From contig NZ_LZJK01000126.1 of assembly GCF_001667945.1 (NCBI RefSeq), forward strand, positions 1-60,769: a stretch of 60,769 nt of DNA, in the 5' to 3' direction. The notes beneath the pieces are model-generated. The model did no database searches and was not told the origin of the DNA. It saw only the letters and a list, made by a program, of their open reading frames with translations. Numbering within the stretch: position 1 is the first letter of the stretch; each line of letters begins with the position of its first letter. The translations under genes were made by a program, and so were the position numbers. The DNA is from Mycolicibacter sinensis (GTDB lineage Bacteria; Actinomycetota; Actinomycetes; Mycobacteriales; Mycobacteriaceae). Shown in pieces: positions 52,592 to 60,769 of this stretch.

Positions 52592-54708
52592 TCACCACTG
52601 ACCTCGAACTGCGTGGAATGACCTGTGCGTCGTGTGCGGCGCGAGTGGAGCGCGGCCTGAACGCACTCGACGGGGTGCACGCCACGGTGAACCTGGCGGT
52701 CGAACGCGCCCACGTCGAACACGACTCGAGCGTCTCGGCCGACGACCTCGTGCTGGCCGTGGAATCCGCCGGCTACCAGGCCGTGGTGCTCGGCGCGGCC
52801 CACGAGCACTCGGCTGACCACGCCGCCGGACATGGCGATACGCCGGCCGCGCAACTGCGCCCCCGGCTGATCGGCGCGGCGCTGCTGGCCGTCCCCGTCG
52901 TCGCGCTGTCGATGGTGATGGCCTGGCAGTTCGCCGGCTGGGGCTGGGTGGCGTTGGCGCTGACCACCCCGATCGTGGTGTGGGGCGGCTATCCGTTCCA
53001 CCGGGCCGCGCTGCGCACCGCCGCCCACGGTGCCGCCACCATGGACACCCTGGTCTCGCTGGGCACGCTGGCGGCCTACCTGTGGTCGGTGGTCGCGGTC
53101 GTCACCGGATCGGGTCACCTGTATTTCGAGGTGGCGGCGGTGGTCACGGTCTTCCTGCTGGCCGGCCGCTACGCCGAGGCGCACGCCAAACGCTCGGCGG
53201 GTGCGGCGCTGCGCGCACTGCTGGAACTGGGCGCCAAGGACGCCGCGGTGATGCGGCGCGGCGATGACGGACTCAAGGAGACCCGGGTGCCGATCGCCGA
53301 GCTGCGGGTCGGTGACGTGATCGTGGTCCGGCCCGGGGAGCGGGTCGCCACCGACGGCGTCGTCATCGACGGCAGCACCGCGCTGGACACCTCGGCGATG
53401 ACCGGCGAGTCGCTGCCCGTCGACGTCACCGAAGGCGACCCGGTGCTGGGCGGCTCGCTCAACACCACCGGGCTGGTGCTGGTCCGCGCCACCAAGGTGG
53501 GTGCCGACACCCAGCTGGCCCGGATGGCCAAGCTGGTCACCGACGCCCAGGCCGGCAAGGCGTCCATCCAGCGGCTGGCCGACCGGGTATCGGCGGTGTT
53601 CGTACCGGTGGTGCTGGTGATCGCGGCGCTCACGCTGGCCGGGTGGCTTTTGGCCGGGCAATCCGCCGCGGCGGCCTTCACGGCGGCGGTCGCGGTGCTG
53701 ATCATCGCCTGCCCGTGCGCACTGGGGCTGGCCACGCCGACCGCGATCCTGGTCGGCACCGGCCGCGGCGCTCAGCTGGGCATCCTGATCAAGAACCCGC
53801 AGGTGCTGGAGGCCGTCAAGGACATCGACACCGTGGTGCTGGACAAGACCGGAACGGTCACCACCGGCGTGATGGCCGTCGCCGGCCTCGCGGTCAACCG
53901 CGGGGAGGATCCCGACACGGTACTGGCCCGCGCCGCCGCCGTCGAAGCGGCGTCTGAGCACCCGATCGCCGCGGCCATCGTCGCCGGGGCGAAAGCGGCC
54001 GGGCTTGCGATCGGCCGGGTGACCGACTTCGCCAGCCGGCCCGGCCACGGGGTGACCGGGGTGGTCGACGGGGTGCGGGTGGAGATCACCCGGTCGGCTG
54101 CCGCGCACCAGACCGGGACAGCGGTCGAGGTGTCCTGGGACGGCCGGGAGCGCGGCACGATCACGCTGACCGACACGGTGCGGCCCAGCAGTGCGGCCGC
54201 GGTGGCCGAACTCAAGGCCATGGGCATCACCCCGGTGCTGCTCACCGGCGACGGCGCGGCGGTGGCGCGCAAGGTGGCCGGCGAGGTCGGCATCGACCCG
54301 GCCCACGTCATCGCCAATGTGCTGCCCGCGGACAAGGCCGACGCCGTCAAGAGCCTGCAGGCCCAGGGCCACCGGGTGGCCATGGTCGGCGACGGCGTCA
54401 ACGACTCGGTGGCCCTGGCCACCGCCGATATCGGTATGGCGATGGGCACCGGTACCGACGCCGCCATCGAGGCCGGTGATCTGACCCTGGTGCGGGGTGA
54501 TCTTTGCACCGTTCCGACCGCACTGCGGCTCTCGGCGCGTACGCTCCGAATCATCCGGCAGAACCTCATCTGGGCGTTCGGTTACAACGTCGCCGCGATA
54601 CCGCTGGCGGCGGCGGGGCTGCTCAACCCGATGATCGCAGGCGCGGCGATGGCCGCCTCGTCGGTTCTGGTGGTGACGAACAGCCTGCGGCTGCGGGCGT
54701 TTCGATAG
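52588..54708 (+). CDS. Copper-translocating P1B-type ATPase
   Basis: 706 residues. N-terminal heavy-metal domain with GMTCASC (C13, C16), then a His-rich stretch (HEHSADHAAGHG), membrane helices, the actuator TGES, the metal-site CPC (C375, C377) in IIACPCALGLATPTA, the phosphorylation site D419 in DKTGT, SEHPIAAAI, and GDGVNDSVALA. The CPC motif with C-terminal NxxAxPxA-like helix (YNVAAIPLAAAG) places it among Cu(I) exporters (CopA/CtpV). The overlapping operator supports copper control. The downstream exported Met-rich peptide gene lies 18 bp away. Confidence 0.95.
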   Translation: MITTDLELRGMTCASCAARVERGLNALDGVHATVNLAVERAHVEHDSSVSADDLVLAVESAGYQAVVLGAAHEHSADHAAGHGDTPAAQLRPRLIGAALLAVPVVALSMVMAWQFAGWGWVALALTTPIVVWGGYPFHRAALRTAAHGAATMDTLVSLGTLAAYLWSVVAVVTGSGHLYFEVAAVVTVFLLAGRYAEAHAKRSAGAALRALLELGAKDAAVMRRGDDGLKETRVPIAELRVGDVIVVRPGERVATDGVVIDGSTALDTSAMTGESLPVDVTEGDPVLGGSLNTTGLVLVRATKVGADTQLARMAKLVTDAQAGKASIQRLADRVSAVFVPVVLVIAALTLAGWLLAGQSAAAAFTAAVAVLIIACPCALGLATPTAILVGTGRGAQLGILIKNPQVLEAVKDIDTVVLDKTGTVTTGVMAVAGLAVNRGEDPDTVLARAAAVEAASEHPIAAAIVAGAKAAGLAIGRVTDFASRPGHGVTGVVDGVRVEITRSAAAHQTGTAVEVSWDGRERGTITLTDTVRPSSAAAVAELKAMGITPVLLTGDGAAVARKVAGEVGIDPAHVIANVLPADKADAVKSLQAQGHRVAMVGDGVNDSVALATADIGMAMGTGTDAAIEAGDLTLVRGDLCTVPTALRLSARTLRIIRQNLIWAFGYNVAAIPLAAAGLLNPMIAGAAMAASSVLVVTNSLRLRAFR

Positions 54709-54726
54709 ACCGGAGGAGGTCTGAAG

Positions 54727-55026
54727 GTGAGGATCGTTTTGTCGGCGTCTATCGCCGTTTGTTCAGTGGTGCTCGCCGCACCGGCCCTGGCTGACCCGGC
54801 CAACCCCGACCCGTTCAGCCCCAGCGACTGTATTGCCAACGCGAGTGCGGTCTGCAACGTCGGTCCCTACGGCCCTAACAGCCTGACCAATCCGGCCAAC
54901 ATCGACAGCCCGCTGAATCCGGCGAACCCGGCCAACATCGACAGCCCGATGAACATCGACAACCCGGCCAACATCGACAGCCCGATGAATCCGATGAATC
55001 CGATGAACCCGATGAACACGCCCTGA
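54727..55026 (+). CDS. Exported Met/Asn/Pro repeat peptide, candidate copper-binding protein
   Basis: 99 residues. A signal peptide (1-23, cleavage after ALA) is followed by a short region with two cysteines (SPSDCIANASAVCNVG) and a repeat tail of NPANIDSPL/M units ending in tandem NPM triplets. The mature tail contains six methionines in about 45 residues. The gene follows the copper ATPase by 18 bp, with GGAGG about eight bases upstream of GTG 54727. The export signal and repeats are seen; copper binding is inferred from Met spacing and operon position. Not recognised as a named family. Confidence 0.75.
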   Translation: MRIVLSASIAVCSVVLAAPALADPANPDPFSPSDCIANASAVCNVGPYGPNSLTNPANIDSPLNPANPANIDSPMNIDNPANIDSPMNPMNPMNPMNTP

Positions 55027-55068
55027 TCCGACAACCGCTGACGATGCCGGCAGCGGGATAGGCCCGAA

Positions 55069-55878
55069 TCAGGAATCCAGCCAAGCCAACTCGGCCGGCA
55101 GCTGCGCACGCCAGTAGGTCACGTCGTGTCCGCCCTGGGTGAACCCGCCCGCCGGCCGCGGATTCAACTGACTGACAAAGTGATTGGTCGCGTAGTAGAA
55201 GGTGTCCGACGTTCCGCAGTCGACCCGCAGCGGAATCGACGCCAGCCGGGGCGCCAGGCTGAAAACTGAATTCGTCCGCCAGTCATCGACGCTGTCGAAT
55301 GCCCCGGCGGGCGCGCCGAAGTAGGTCATATAGATCGCCGGGCTGATCGCGCAGATGCCGGCGGTGCGGGCCGGGCCCAGCCGGGTGCCCAGCAGCATCG
55401 CGCCGTAGCCGCCCATCGACCAGCCCATGAACGCGACCCGCGAGGTGTCGATGCCCTTGTCGGCCAGCATCGGAAGCAATTCGTTGAGCACCATCGCCCC
55501 GGAGTCGTGGCCGGAACTGTGCGGGCGCCAGTAGGTGTTGCCGCCGTCGACCGCCACCACCGCGAACGGTGGCCGGCCCGAGGCGGTCAGTTTCGCCAGC
55601 TCCTCCTCGACCCCCAGATCCATCACCCAGGCCGCGTCGCCGTCCTTGCAGTGCAGGGCGATCACCGGCCGCAGCGGCGCGGTCTGCCCCGGTGGCCGGG
55701 CGATGATCCAGTTGGTCTCCAGCCCGCCGCGGGCCGCCGACACGAACGACCCGGACTCGCGGGTGGGGTAGGCGTTCCCGGTCGCCCGGGCCTCCGCCGA
55801 CAGCAACGTGCCCGCTCCCAACAGACCCGCCGCACCGACCCCAAGGCGCAGTGCAGCCCGGCGGGTCAGATCAGCCAT
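55069..55878 (-). CDS. Tat-exported alpha/beta-hydrolase (Ag85/esterase D-like)
   Basis: 269 residues from ATG 55878 (LTRRAALRLGVGAAGLLGAG), a twin-arginine signal with cleavage near ARA. The esterase fold shows the nucleophile elbow GWSMGGYGAM, an acid region in DCGTSDTFYY and a catalytic His in GGHDVTYW. It belongs to the putative-esterase family that includes the mycolyltransferase Ag85 proteins, but the Ag85 carbohydrate-binding signature is not apparent. It probably acts in the cell envelope on an acyl ester. An earlier in-frame ATG (55905) adds nine residues before the twin arginines. Confidence 0.85.
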   Translation of the reverse strand: MADLTRRAALRLGVGAAGLLGAGTLLSAEARATGNAYPTRESGSFVSAARGGLETNWIIARPPGQTAPLRPVIALHCKDGDAAWVMDLGVEEELAKLTASGRPPFAVVAVDGGNTYWRPHSSGHDSGAMVLNELLPMLADKGIDTSRVAFMGWSMGGYGAMLLGTRLGPARTAGICAISPAIYMTYFGAPAGAFDSVDDWRTNSVFSLAPRLASIPLRVDCGTSDTFYYATNHFVSQLNPRPAGGFTQGGHDVTYWRAQLPAELAWLDS

Positions 55879-55935
55879 GACAGCAATCATCTCGTGCCCG
55901 CGCACCGCGGTTGGACAGGCACGCCGCAGCGTCGG

Positions 55936-56931
55936 TCAGGTTGCTGCCGGCTCGCCGGGGTCCTCCGGTGCCGGGGGCTGGCCGAACTGCTCGCGGAACG
56001 CCTCCACCGTGTAGCTCACCACGGTCGCCTCCCGGGGCGCGCGGACCGTCGCCGAACGCGGGATACGGACCATCGGCCCCAGCTGCCCCGGGTAGTGGTC
56101 CGGTTTGCCGATCTTGAGCAGGCCGCCGCCGGCGTCCGAGGACTCCGGTGCGATCTCCACCTCGCCCTCGGTGACGACGTAGATCAGATCCTCTACGGTG
56201 CCCTGCTCCAGCAGCACCGCTCCGGGCCCCAACCGCACCGGGGCCTGCTGGGCGCGTGCCGGGGCCGGCGCCGCGGTCGGCGACAGCTGGATGACGATGT
56301 CGGCGAGCGGCACGATCCGGGTGTCGTGGGTGGCGACCACCACGACGCGGTCACCGGCGGCGAGCACCCGCAGCAGTTGCACCACTTCGCCGGCCCGGAC
56401 GAAATCGAGTTGTGCGGTGGGTTCGTCGGCCAGGATCAGCGGCGGGTCCAGGGCCAGCGCGCGGGCCACCGCCACCCGCTGCTGCTGGCCGCCGCTGAGC
56501 TGGCCGGGCCGGTGATCGGTCCGGTCGGCCAGGCCGACCCGGGTGAGCAGATCCCGGGCCCGCTCCTGGGCGGACCACTGCGTCCACCCGGCCGCCCACA
56601 TCGGCACCATCACGTTCTCCAGCGCGGTCAGGCTCGGCACCAGGTTGAACGCCTGGAAGACGATCCCGACGGTGCGCCGACGGTAGGAGGTGATCTCCCG
56701 GCGGCTCAGTCCGGTGACATCGGTGGCGCCGAACCGGATCTCGCCGCTGGTCGGGCTCAGGATGCCGCCCAGGCAGGACAACAGCGTGGTCTTGCCGCAT
56801 CCGCTGGGGCCGAGCACAACCACCAGCGATCCGGCCGGAATCTCCAGGCTCAGACCGTGAATCGGGCGGATCGGTTCCCCGCCGCCGGTGGCGTATTCGA
56901 TGACCAGATCCTTGATCCGCAGGTCGCCCAT
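55936..56931 (-). CDS. ABC ATPase with C-terminal cNMP-binding-like domain (Rv0073-like)
   Basis: 331 residues. The ATPase half has Walker [21 protein letters not shown], signature [15 protein letters not shown] and Walker B LILADEP. The last 100 residues form a cyclic-nucleotide-binding-like beta roll ([27 protein letters not shown]), lacking a clear phosphate-binding cassette (RSATVRA is the nearest). Length and architecture match M. tuberculosis Rv0073. The beta roll may gate the transporter by a ligand or by protein contact. The permease gene lies three bases upstream on the same strand. Confidence 0.9.
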   Translation of the reverse strand: MGDLRIKDLVIEYATGGGEPIRPIHGLSLEIPAGSLVVVLGPSGCGKTTLLSCLGGILSPTSGEIRFGATDVTGLSRREITSYRRRTVGIVFQAFNLVPSLTALENVMVPMWAAGWTQWSAQERARDLLTRVGLADRTDHRPGQLSGGQQQRVAVARALALDPPLILADEPTAQLDFVRAGEVVQLLRVLAAGDRVVVVATHDTRIVPLADIVIQLSPTAAPAPARAQQAPVRLGPGAVLLEQGTVEDLIYVVTEGEVEIAPESSDAGGGLLKIGKPDHYPGQLGPMVRIPRSATVRAPREATVVSYTVEAFREQFGQPPAPEDPGEPAAT

Positions 56932-56934
56932 GGC

Positions 56935-57984
56935 TTAGGGACCCCCGAACGCCAGCACCGGGTCGATGGCCACCGCGTGGCGCAGGCCCGCCAGGCTGGC
57001 CAGCAGACCGATGCCCACCGCGGTCAGCACCAGCAAAGCGAACGACGACGTCGTCACCGCCACCAGCATCGGAAACGCCGGCCCGATCGCCACCGCCAGC
57101 ACGCCGCCGAGCACCGCCGCGGCCACCGCCACGGCCACCGCCTGCAGCGCCAGCCCGGCCAACACCATCCATGTCGTGACCCCCAGCGCCTTGAACACCG
57201 CGAAGTCGCGGGTGCGCTCCAGCGCCGACAGGTAGATCAGCGAGCCCACGATCAGTGCGGCCACTCCCCACAGCAGCACCGACATGTAGGACAGCGCCAT
57301 CTGTGCTCCGGCCAGCGGGCGCACCATGTCGTCGACGGCGGCGGCGCGGTCCACCACCCGGTAGCCCTCCGGCACCGTCGCCGGGGTGCCCCGCAGGCCG
57401 ATCGCCGAGGCCACCGGTTGCCCGGAGTACATCAGCCGCTGGGCGCCCGACACGGTCAGGAAGGCATTGGGTTGACCGGCCAGTGTGGTGGACTTCTCGA
57501 CCAGCCCGACGATCCGCAATTTGCCCGCGCCCAGTTCCACCTCGTCGCCGACGGCCCGTTTGAGCGTGGTGGACATCGCGATCTCGTTGGGCTCGGTCGG
57601 GGCGCGCCCCGAGCTGATCGGCGGCATCGCCGCCTTGGGGACGCCGTAGATGTTGACGTTCTGCGGCGACTCGCCGTCCTGCAGGATGGTGTTGCCGTAG
57701 ACCACCGGCAGCGCCGCTTCGACGCCGGCGATGCGGGCGACATCGCCCGCCTCCTTCTGCGGAAACCGCGATGATCCCATGAACGGACCGACCGCGGCCG
57801 TCTGAATCAGGTAGCTGTCGATACCCAGCGAATCGACCACGTGCTCCGCCTCGACGCGGAAGCCGTGGGTCAGCCCGGCCAGCACCAGGGTCAGCGCGAA
57901 CACCATCGCGGTGCCGACAGCGGCGACGATGAACCGACGCAGCCGCCACTGCAGGTCCCGCAAGGCGGTGATCAGCATCCGCAC
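56935..57984 (-). CDS. FtsX-like ABC transporter permease (Rv0072-like)
   Basis: 349 residues, GTG start. One N-terminal helix (about 17-38), an extracytoplasmic domain (about 45-225), then three C-terminal helices with LERTRDFAVFKALGVTTWMV, the FtsX coupling helix. It pairs with the following ATPase. M. tuberculosis Rv0072 has the same length; that pair is annotated as glutamine transport, but an FtsX-type permease is more consistent with export or mechanotransmission. Confidence 0.9.
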   Translation of the reverse strand: MRMLITALRDLQWRLRRFIVAAVGTAMVFALTLVLAGLTHGFRVEAEHVVDSLGIDSYLIQTAAVGPFMGSSRFPQKEAGDVARIAGVEAALPVVYGNTILQDGESPQNVNIYGVPKAAMPPISSGRAPTEPNEIAMSTTLKRAVGDEVELGAGKLRIVGLVEKSTTLAGQPNAFLTVSGAQRLMYSGQPVASAIGLRGTPATVPEGYRVVDRAAAVDDMVRPLAGAQMALSYMSVLLWGVAALIVGSLIYLSALERTRDFAVFKALGVTTWMVLAGLALQAVAVAVAAAVLGGVLAVAIGPAFPMLVAVTTSSFALLVLTAVGIGLLASLAGLRHAVAIDPVLAFGGP

Positions 57985-58132
57985 GCGCGCATGTTATCGC
58001 AGCGTGTGCCTGTGACCGCCATCTCGGCAGGTGGGGCCGGTCGTCCTCCGCAAATCCGGAATCGCAGGCCACCGGCGTGGTTTTCGGCTAGAAATACACA
58101 CACGCCGGTTTGCCCAGGGAAGGGGTCAGTGG

Positions 58133-59521
58133 ATGAATTTCGCTGCCCTGCCGCCCGAGGTCAATTCGTTGCGGATCTACACCGGCCCCGGCTCCACGCC
58201 GATGCGGGCGGCCGCCGCGGCCTGGAGCGGGCTGGCCGCCGAACTGCATGCCGCGGTCACCTCCTACGAAGCGGTGATCGCCGAGCTGACCGGCCAGTCG
58301 TGGCTGGGGCCGGCGTCGGTGGCGCTGACCCGGTCCGCCGCGCGATACGCGGCATGGATGGCCGCCACCGCGGCACAGGTCGACCAGACCGCGGCGCAGG
58401 CCAACGCGGCGGCTGCGGCTTACGAGGCGGCGTTCAGTGCAACGGTGCCGCCCACGGTGGTGGCCGCCAACCGCGCCCGGCTGATGCTGCTGGTCGCCAC
58501 CAACGTGCTGGGGACCAACACCGCGGCGATCGCCGCCACCGAGGCCGAGTACGCCGAGATGTGGGCGCAGGACGCCGCCGCGATGTACGCCTACGCCGCC
58601 GCGTCGGCGGCCGCGGCCGGGCTGGCGCCGTTTCCGGAGCCACCGCAGACCAGCAATCCGGCCGGCCCGGCCGGTCAGGCCGCCGCGACCGGCGCAGCCG
58701 AAGCGAACTCGTCGTCGTCGAACATCCAGGCGCTGCTGAGCCAGCTGGCCTCGGGCATCCTGGGCACCCAGAACAACTCGCTGGCCCAGGCCGGGGTGGG
58801 AGCGGCGACCGTCGCCGGGCCGGCCCAGGGCCTGGCCGACCTGATCACGCTGCCCAGCATCAGTGACATCGTGGGGCTCAGCGCGGCGCAGGTGGTCTCG
58901 CTGGTGCTGTCCGGGGGAGCCTGGATCGCGGCGGACGCCAGCACCCGCGAGATCCTCTATGAGCAGGATCAGCTCCGGATGGTGGAGTACGAGATCCTGC
59001 ACAACATCGACCTGTTCTCACCGCTGACCCCGTCACGGCCGAATGTGCCCGGCGTATCGGCGGCGCTGTCGGCGGCCATGGGTGAGGCGGTCACGGCCGG
59101 CAACCTGTCGGTGCCGATCAACTGGGCCGCCAACGCCCCGGAGATCCGCAGCCTGTCCTACACCAAGCCGCTGGCCGGCCCGGCCCTCGGCGGGGCTCCG
59201 GCGGCCTCGCTCGCCGGCGCCGGAAGTGCGTTCAGCCAGATGGCGCTGGCGGGCATGGGCGGTAGCGCGCTGGCCGGGTCGGTCAGTCGCGGGCGCGGCG
59301 GTGCCGATGCCACCGACGCTGCGGCGCGGGTCCAGACGCCGCAACGCGCCGCCGGCTCACCCGCCGACGCCGGCGCGGGTGAGGCCGACGGCGACGGCAC
59401 GCCCGGGCCGTCGATGATGGGCATCGCCGCGGAGATCCGCGAATTCGCCGAGCTGCGCGACCGCGGATTGATCACCAACGACGAGTACAACGAGCAGAAG
59501 ATGCGGCTGCTGGGTCGCTGA
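58133..59521 (+). CDS. PPE-family protein with C-terminal SHOCT domain
   Basis: 462 residues from ATG 58133. The PPE domain (1-180) has ALPPEVNS at the N-terminus and the WxG loop QSWLGP. The middle contains Ala/Gly-rich stretches. The last 30 residues ([28 protein letters not shown]) are a SHOCT motif, known from other proteins as a short C-terminal helical unit for oligomerisation. PPE proteins are exported by ESX systems; no PE partner or ESX gene is in the window. TAGAAAT (58088-58094) is a possible -10. It is convergent with the second PPE gene, four bases apart. Confidence 0.9.
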   Translation: MNFAALPPEVNSLRIYTGPGSTPMRAAAAAWSGLAAELHAAVTSYEAVIAELTGQSWLGPASVALTRSAARYAAWMAATAAQVDQTAAQANAAAAAYEAAFSATVPPTVVAANRARLMLLVATNVLGTNTAAIAATEAEYAEMWAQDAAAMYAYAAASAAAAGLAPFPEPPQTSNPAGPAGQAAATGAAEANSSSSNIQALLSQLASGILGTQNNSLAQAGVGAATVAGPAQGLADLITLPSISDIVGLSAAQVVSLVLSGGAWIAADASTREILYEQDQLRMVEYEILHNIDLFSPLTPSRPNVPGVSAALSAAMGEAVTAGNLSVPINWAANAPEIRSLSYTKPLAGPALGGAPAASLAGAGSAFSQMALAGMGGSALAGSVSRGRGGADATDAAARVQTPQRAAGSPADAGAGEADGDGTPGPSMMGIAAEIREFAELRDRGLITNDEYNEQKMRLLGR

Positions 59522-59525
59522 GCGG

Positions 59526-60769
59526 TCAGCCCGGCTCGGCCGAGTGGGGTGGCTCCCAGGTGTGCGGCAGCATCGGGACCGTCGGACCGGTGCCCGTGGT
59601 GGTGTCCACCATGGTGGTCAATCCCGTTACTGCGGAATCGCTTTCACGTTCCGCGGTGCCCGCGAAGCCCAGCGGGCCCGCCCCGCTGGCCGATTCGGCA
59701 GCCATGGCGGCATCCGAGTCGAGGTACTCGTAGCGGTTGCCGGGATCGGTCAACGTTTCACGGTGCCGCCGCCGGCGGGCCTGCCTCGTCGTGGCGGCGG
59801 CGGTCGCGGTGGCTGCGGGGGCCTGCGACCGCTGGCTCGCCGCGGGTGCGGGCAGGCGCATCTTGGCCGGTGCCCCGAGGGACGGACCGCCACCGACCAG
59901 ATACGGCAACGCCGCGCCCTCGGCTCCGGTGACCGGCGGCGGCAGCACCGGGATGCCCCCGCCCGCGGTGACCGCGGGGGCCAGGGTCGGCGGGGCCATC
60001 GCCGGGGGAGCCGCCGGGGCCGGCGCGGGTGGGGCCGCTACAGCGGCCGGCGCGGCGGCCGGGACCACCGCCGGCGGGTTGGGGGCCGGCAGCGCCGGTG
60101 CGGCGGGGACGTTGATGCCGGTCAGGCCGGCCAGTCCGGCGACACCGGCGACGCCGGCCAGCGGTGCGGCCGGTGCGATCAGGGCGAGCATCGTCTCGGT
60201 CAGCGCCGTCACGGTCGGCGCCATCCCGAGCACGATCTCCCCGGCATAGTGCGGGGCGATCGTCATCAGCACCGGGTCGCTGATCAGACTGGTGAGCGGA
60301 TTGTTGCTGGACAGGTCGGCCTGAATGGCCTCGTTGATCTCGGCGATGCGGGTGGTCCACCAGCTCTCCTGGTAGATGTTGCCGAAGTCCTGGGTGGGCG
60401 CCTGGTCGTTGCGGTGGTGGTGGTCGCGATGCTGTGGCGTGTCGGGGTTGAGCACCGTCGGCGCGGTCGCCGCCGCCGGGGACGAGGCCACCGCGGCACC
60501 GGCCACCGCCTGATACGTCGACATCGTGGTGGCCGCCTGCACCCACATCCGGGTGTAGTCGGCCTCGTTGACGGCGATCGGAATCGCGTTGACCCCAAAG
60601 AAGTTCGTCGCCACCAGCACCGCGTGGACGGCGTGGTTGGCGGCCAGCTCGGCCAGGGTGGGCATCGTGGCCAGCGCGGAGGTGTAGGCCGTGGCGGCGG
60701 TCTGGTGCTGGCGGGCCAGCGTCATGGCGTCGGCGCCGGCCTTGGTCAGCCAGGCCAGGTAGGGCACGT
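59526..60769 (-). CDS. PPE-family protein, PPW subgroup, N-terminus beyond the window
   Basis: The visible part is 414 codons and lacks the N-terminal PPE motif; [28 protein letters not shown] is the usual second half of a PPE domain, so the true start lies past 60769. A His-rich patch ([10 protein letters not shown]) at about 60,410-60,440 is unusual. The C-terminus has GFAGT and PMLPHTW, the PPE-PPW signature GFxGT and PxxPxxW. Secretion by an ESX system is expected. Confidence 0.88.
   Translation of the reverse strand, partial: VPYLAWLTKAGADAMTLARQHQTAATAYTSALATMPTLAELAANHAVHAVLVATNFFGVNAIPIAVNEADYTRMWVQAATTMSTYQAVAGAAVASSPAAATAPTVLNPDTPQHRDHHHRNDQAPTQDFGNIYQESWWTTRIAEINEAIQADLSSNNPLTSLISDPVLMTIAPHYAGEIVLGMAPTVTALTETMLALIAPAAPLAGVAGVAGLAGLTGINVPAAPALPAPNPPAVVPAAAPAAVAAPPAPAPAAPPAMAPPTLAPAVTAGGGIPVLPPPVTGAEGAALPYLVGGGPSLGAPAKMRLPAPAASQRSQAPAATATAAATTRQARRRRHRETLTDPGNRYEYLDSDAAMAAESASGAGPLGFAGTAERESDSAVTGLTTMVDTTTGTGPTVPMLPHTWEPPHSAEPG

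Noticed and set aside
1..60769. tRNA, rRNA or CRISPR features
   Set aside because: No cloverleaf with a plausible TTCGA arm, rRNA-like stretch or spaced repeat array was recognised on either strand; covariance-model scans could not be run.

Overview
The window is a high-GC actinobacterial chromosome segment from a mycobacterium. The evidence is gene content and order: murB, lprQ-type L,D-transpeptidase, the ROK regulator plus mshA, gpmA, senX3-regX3 and later ppx1 to hemB follow the Mycobacterium tuberculosis Rv0479c to Rv0514 order. GTG starts are common, two PPE-family genes are present, and the senX3-regX3 junction carries MIRU-like repeats. The order is not that of M. tuberculosis throughout: homologues of lysE (Rv0488), cmaA2, mmpS2 and mmpL2 are missing, and about 22 kb of other genes lies between regX3 and the Rv0495c homologue.

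Layout. 1-0.8 kb: a scrambled DUF2993 membrane protein gene (body inverted relative to its N-terminus, plus a copied piece of lprQ), either a rearrangement or a sequence-end artefact. 0.8-11.8 kb: conserved core for peptidoglycan (murB, lprQ), mycothiol (mshA), glycolysis (gpmA) and the phosphate-sensing senX3-regX3 pair. A short leaderless reading frame ending in a cysteine cluster precedes the ROK regulator/mshA pair. 11.8-25.4 kb: a three-gene assembly line, the most unusual part of the window: FAAL-ACP-KS-AT-DH0-KR-ACP, then C-A(predicted Ser)-PCP-OleA-like-OleA-like(inactive), then an OleD/LstD-like reductase. The genes are coupled (3-nt gap, then TGATG overlap). 25.4-33.8 kb: a DUF222/HNH (13E12-family) gene with a combined LexA and PafBC-type DNA-damage promoter, an SRPBCC protein, and a minus-strand set of ABC ATPase, double FtsX permease, FAD-linked oxidase and amidase.

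34-50.6 kb: conserved core again: Rv0495c homologue, ppx1, membrane protein, TIM-barrel protein, thioesterase-like protein, proC, small HTH protein, ribosomal protein bS22, an epimerase, an acyltransferase, a HadA-like hotdog protein, serB1, a glutaredoxin-like protein and hemA-hemC-hemD-hemB. 50.6-60.8 kb: a PHP-family protein, small membrane proteins, a copper P-type ATPase with a perfect CsoR/RicR-type operator and a Met/Asn/Pro repeat exported peptide, a Tat-exported esterase, an ABC transporter whose ATPase carries a cNMP-binding-like domain, a PPE-SHOCT protein and a partial PPE-PPW protein running off the window.

How it may fit together (inference): the 11.9-25.4 kb genes would activate a fatty acid, extend it by one probably methyl-branched, ketoreduced unit, couple it to serine, and release or join it through a Claisen condensation on a fused OleA pair, followed by ketoreduction. 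This resembles lipstatin/nocardiolactone/olefin (Lst/Nlt/Ole) chemistry but is placed on one NRPS polypeptide. No thioesterase, MbtH, PPTase or OleC is visible nearby. No tRNA, rRNA, CRISPR array or intact insertion sequence was recognised.
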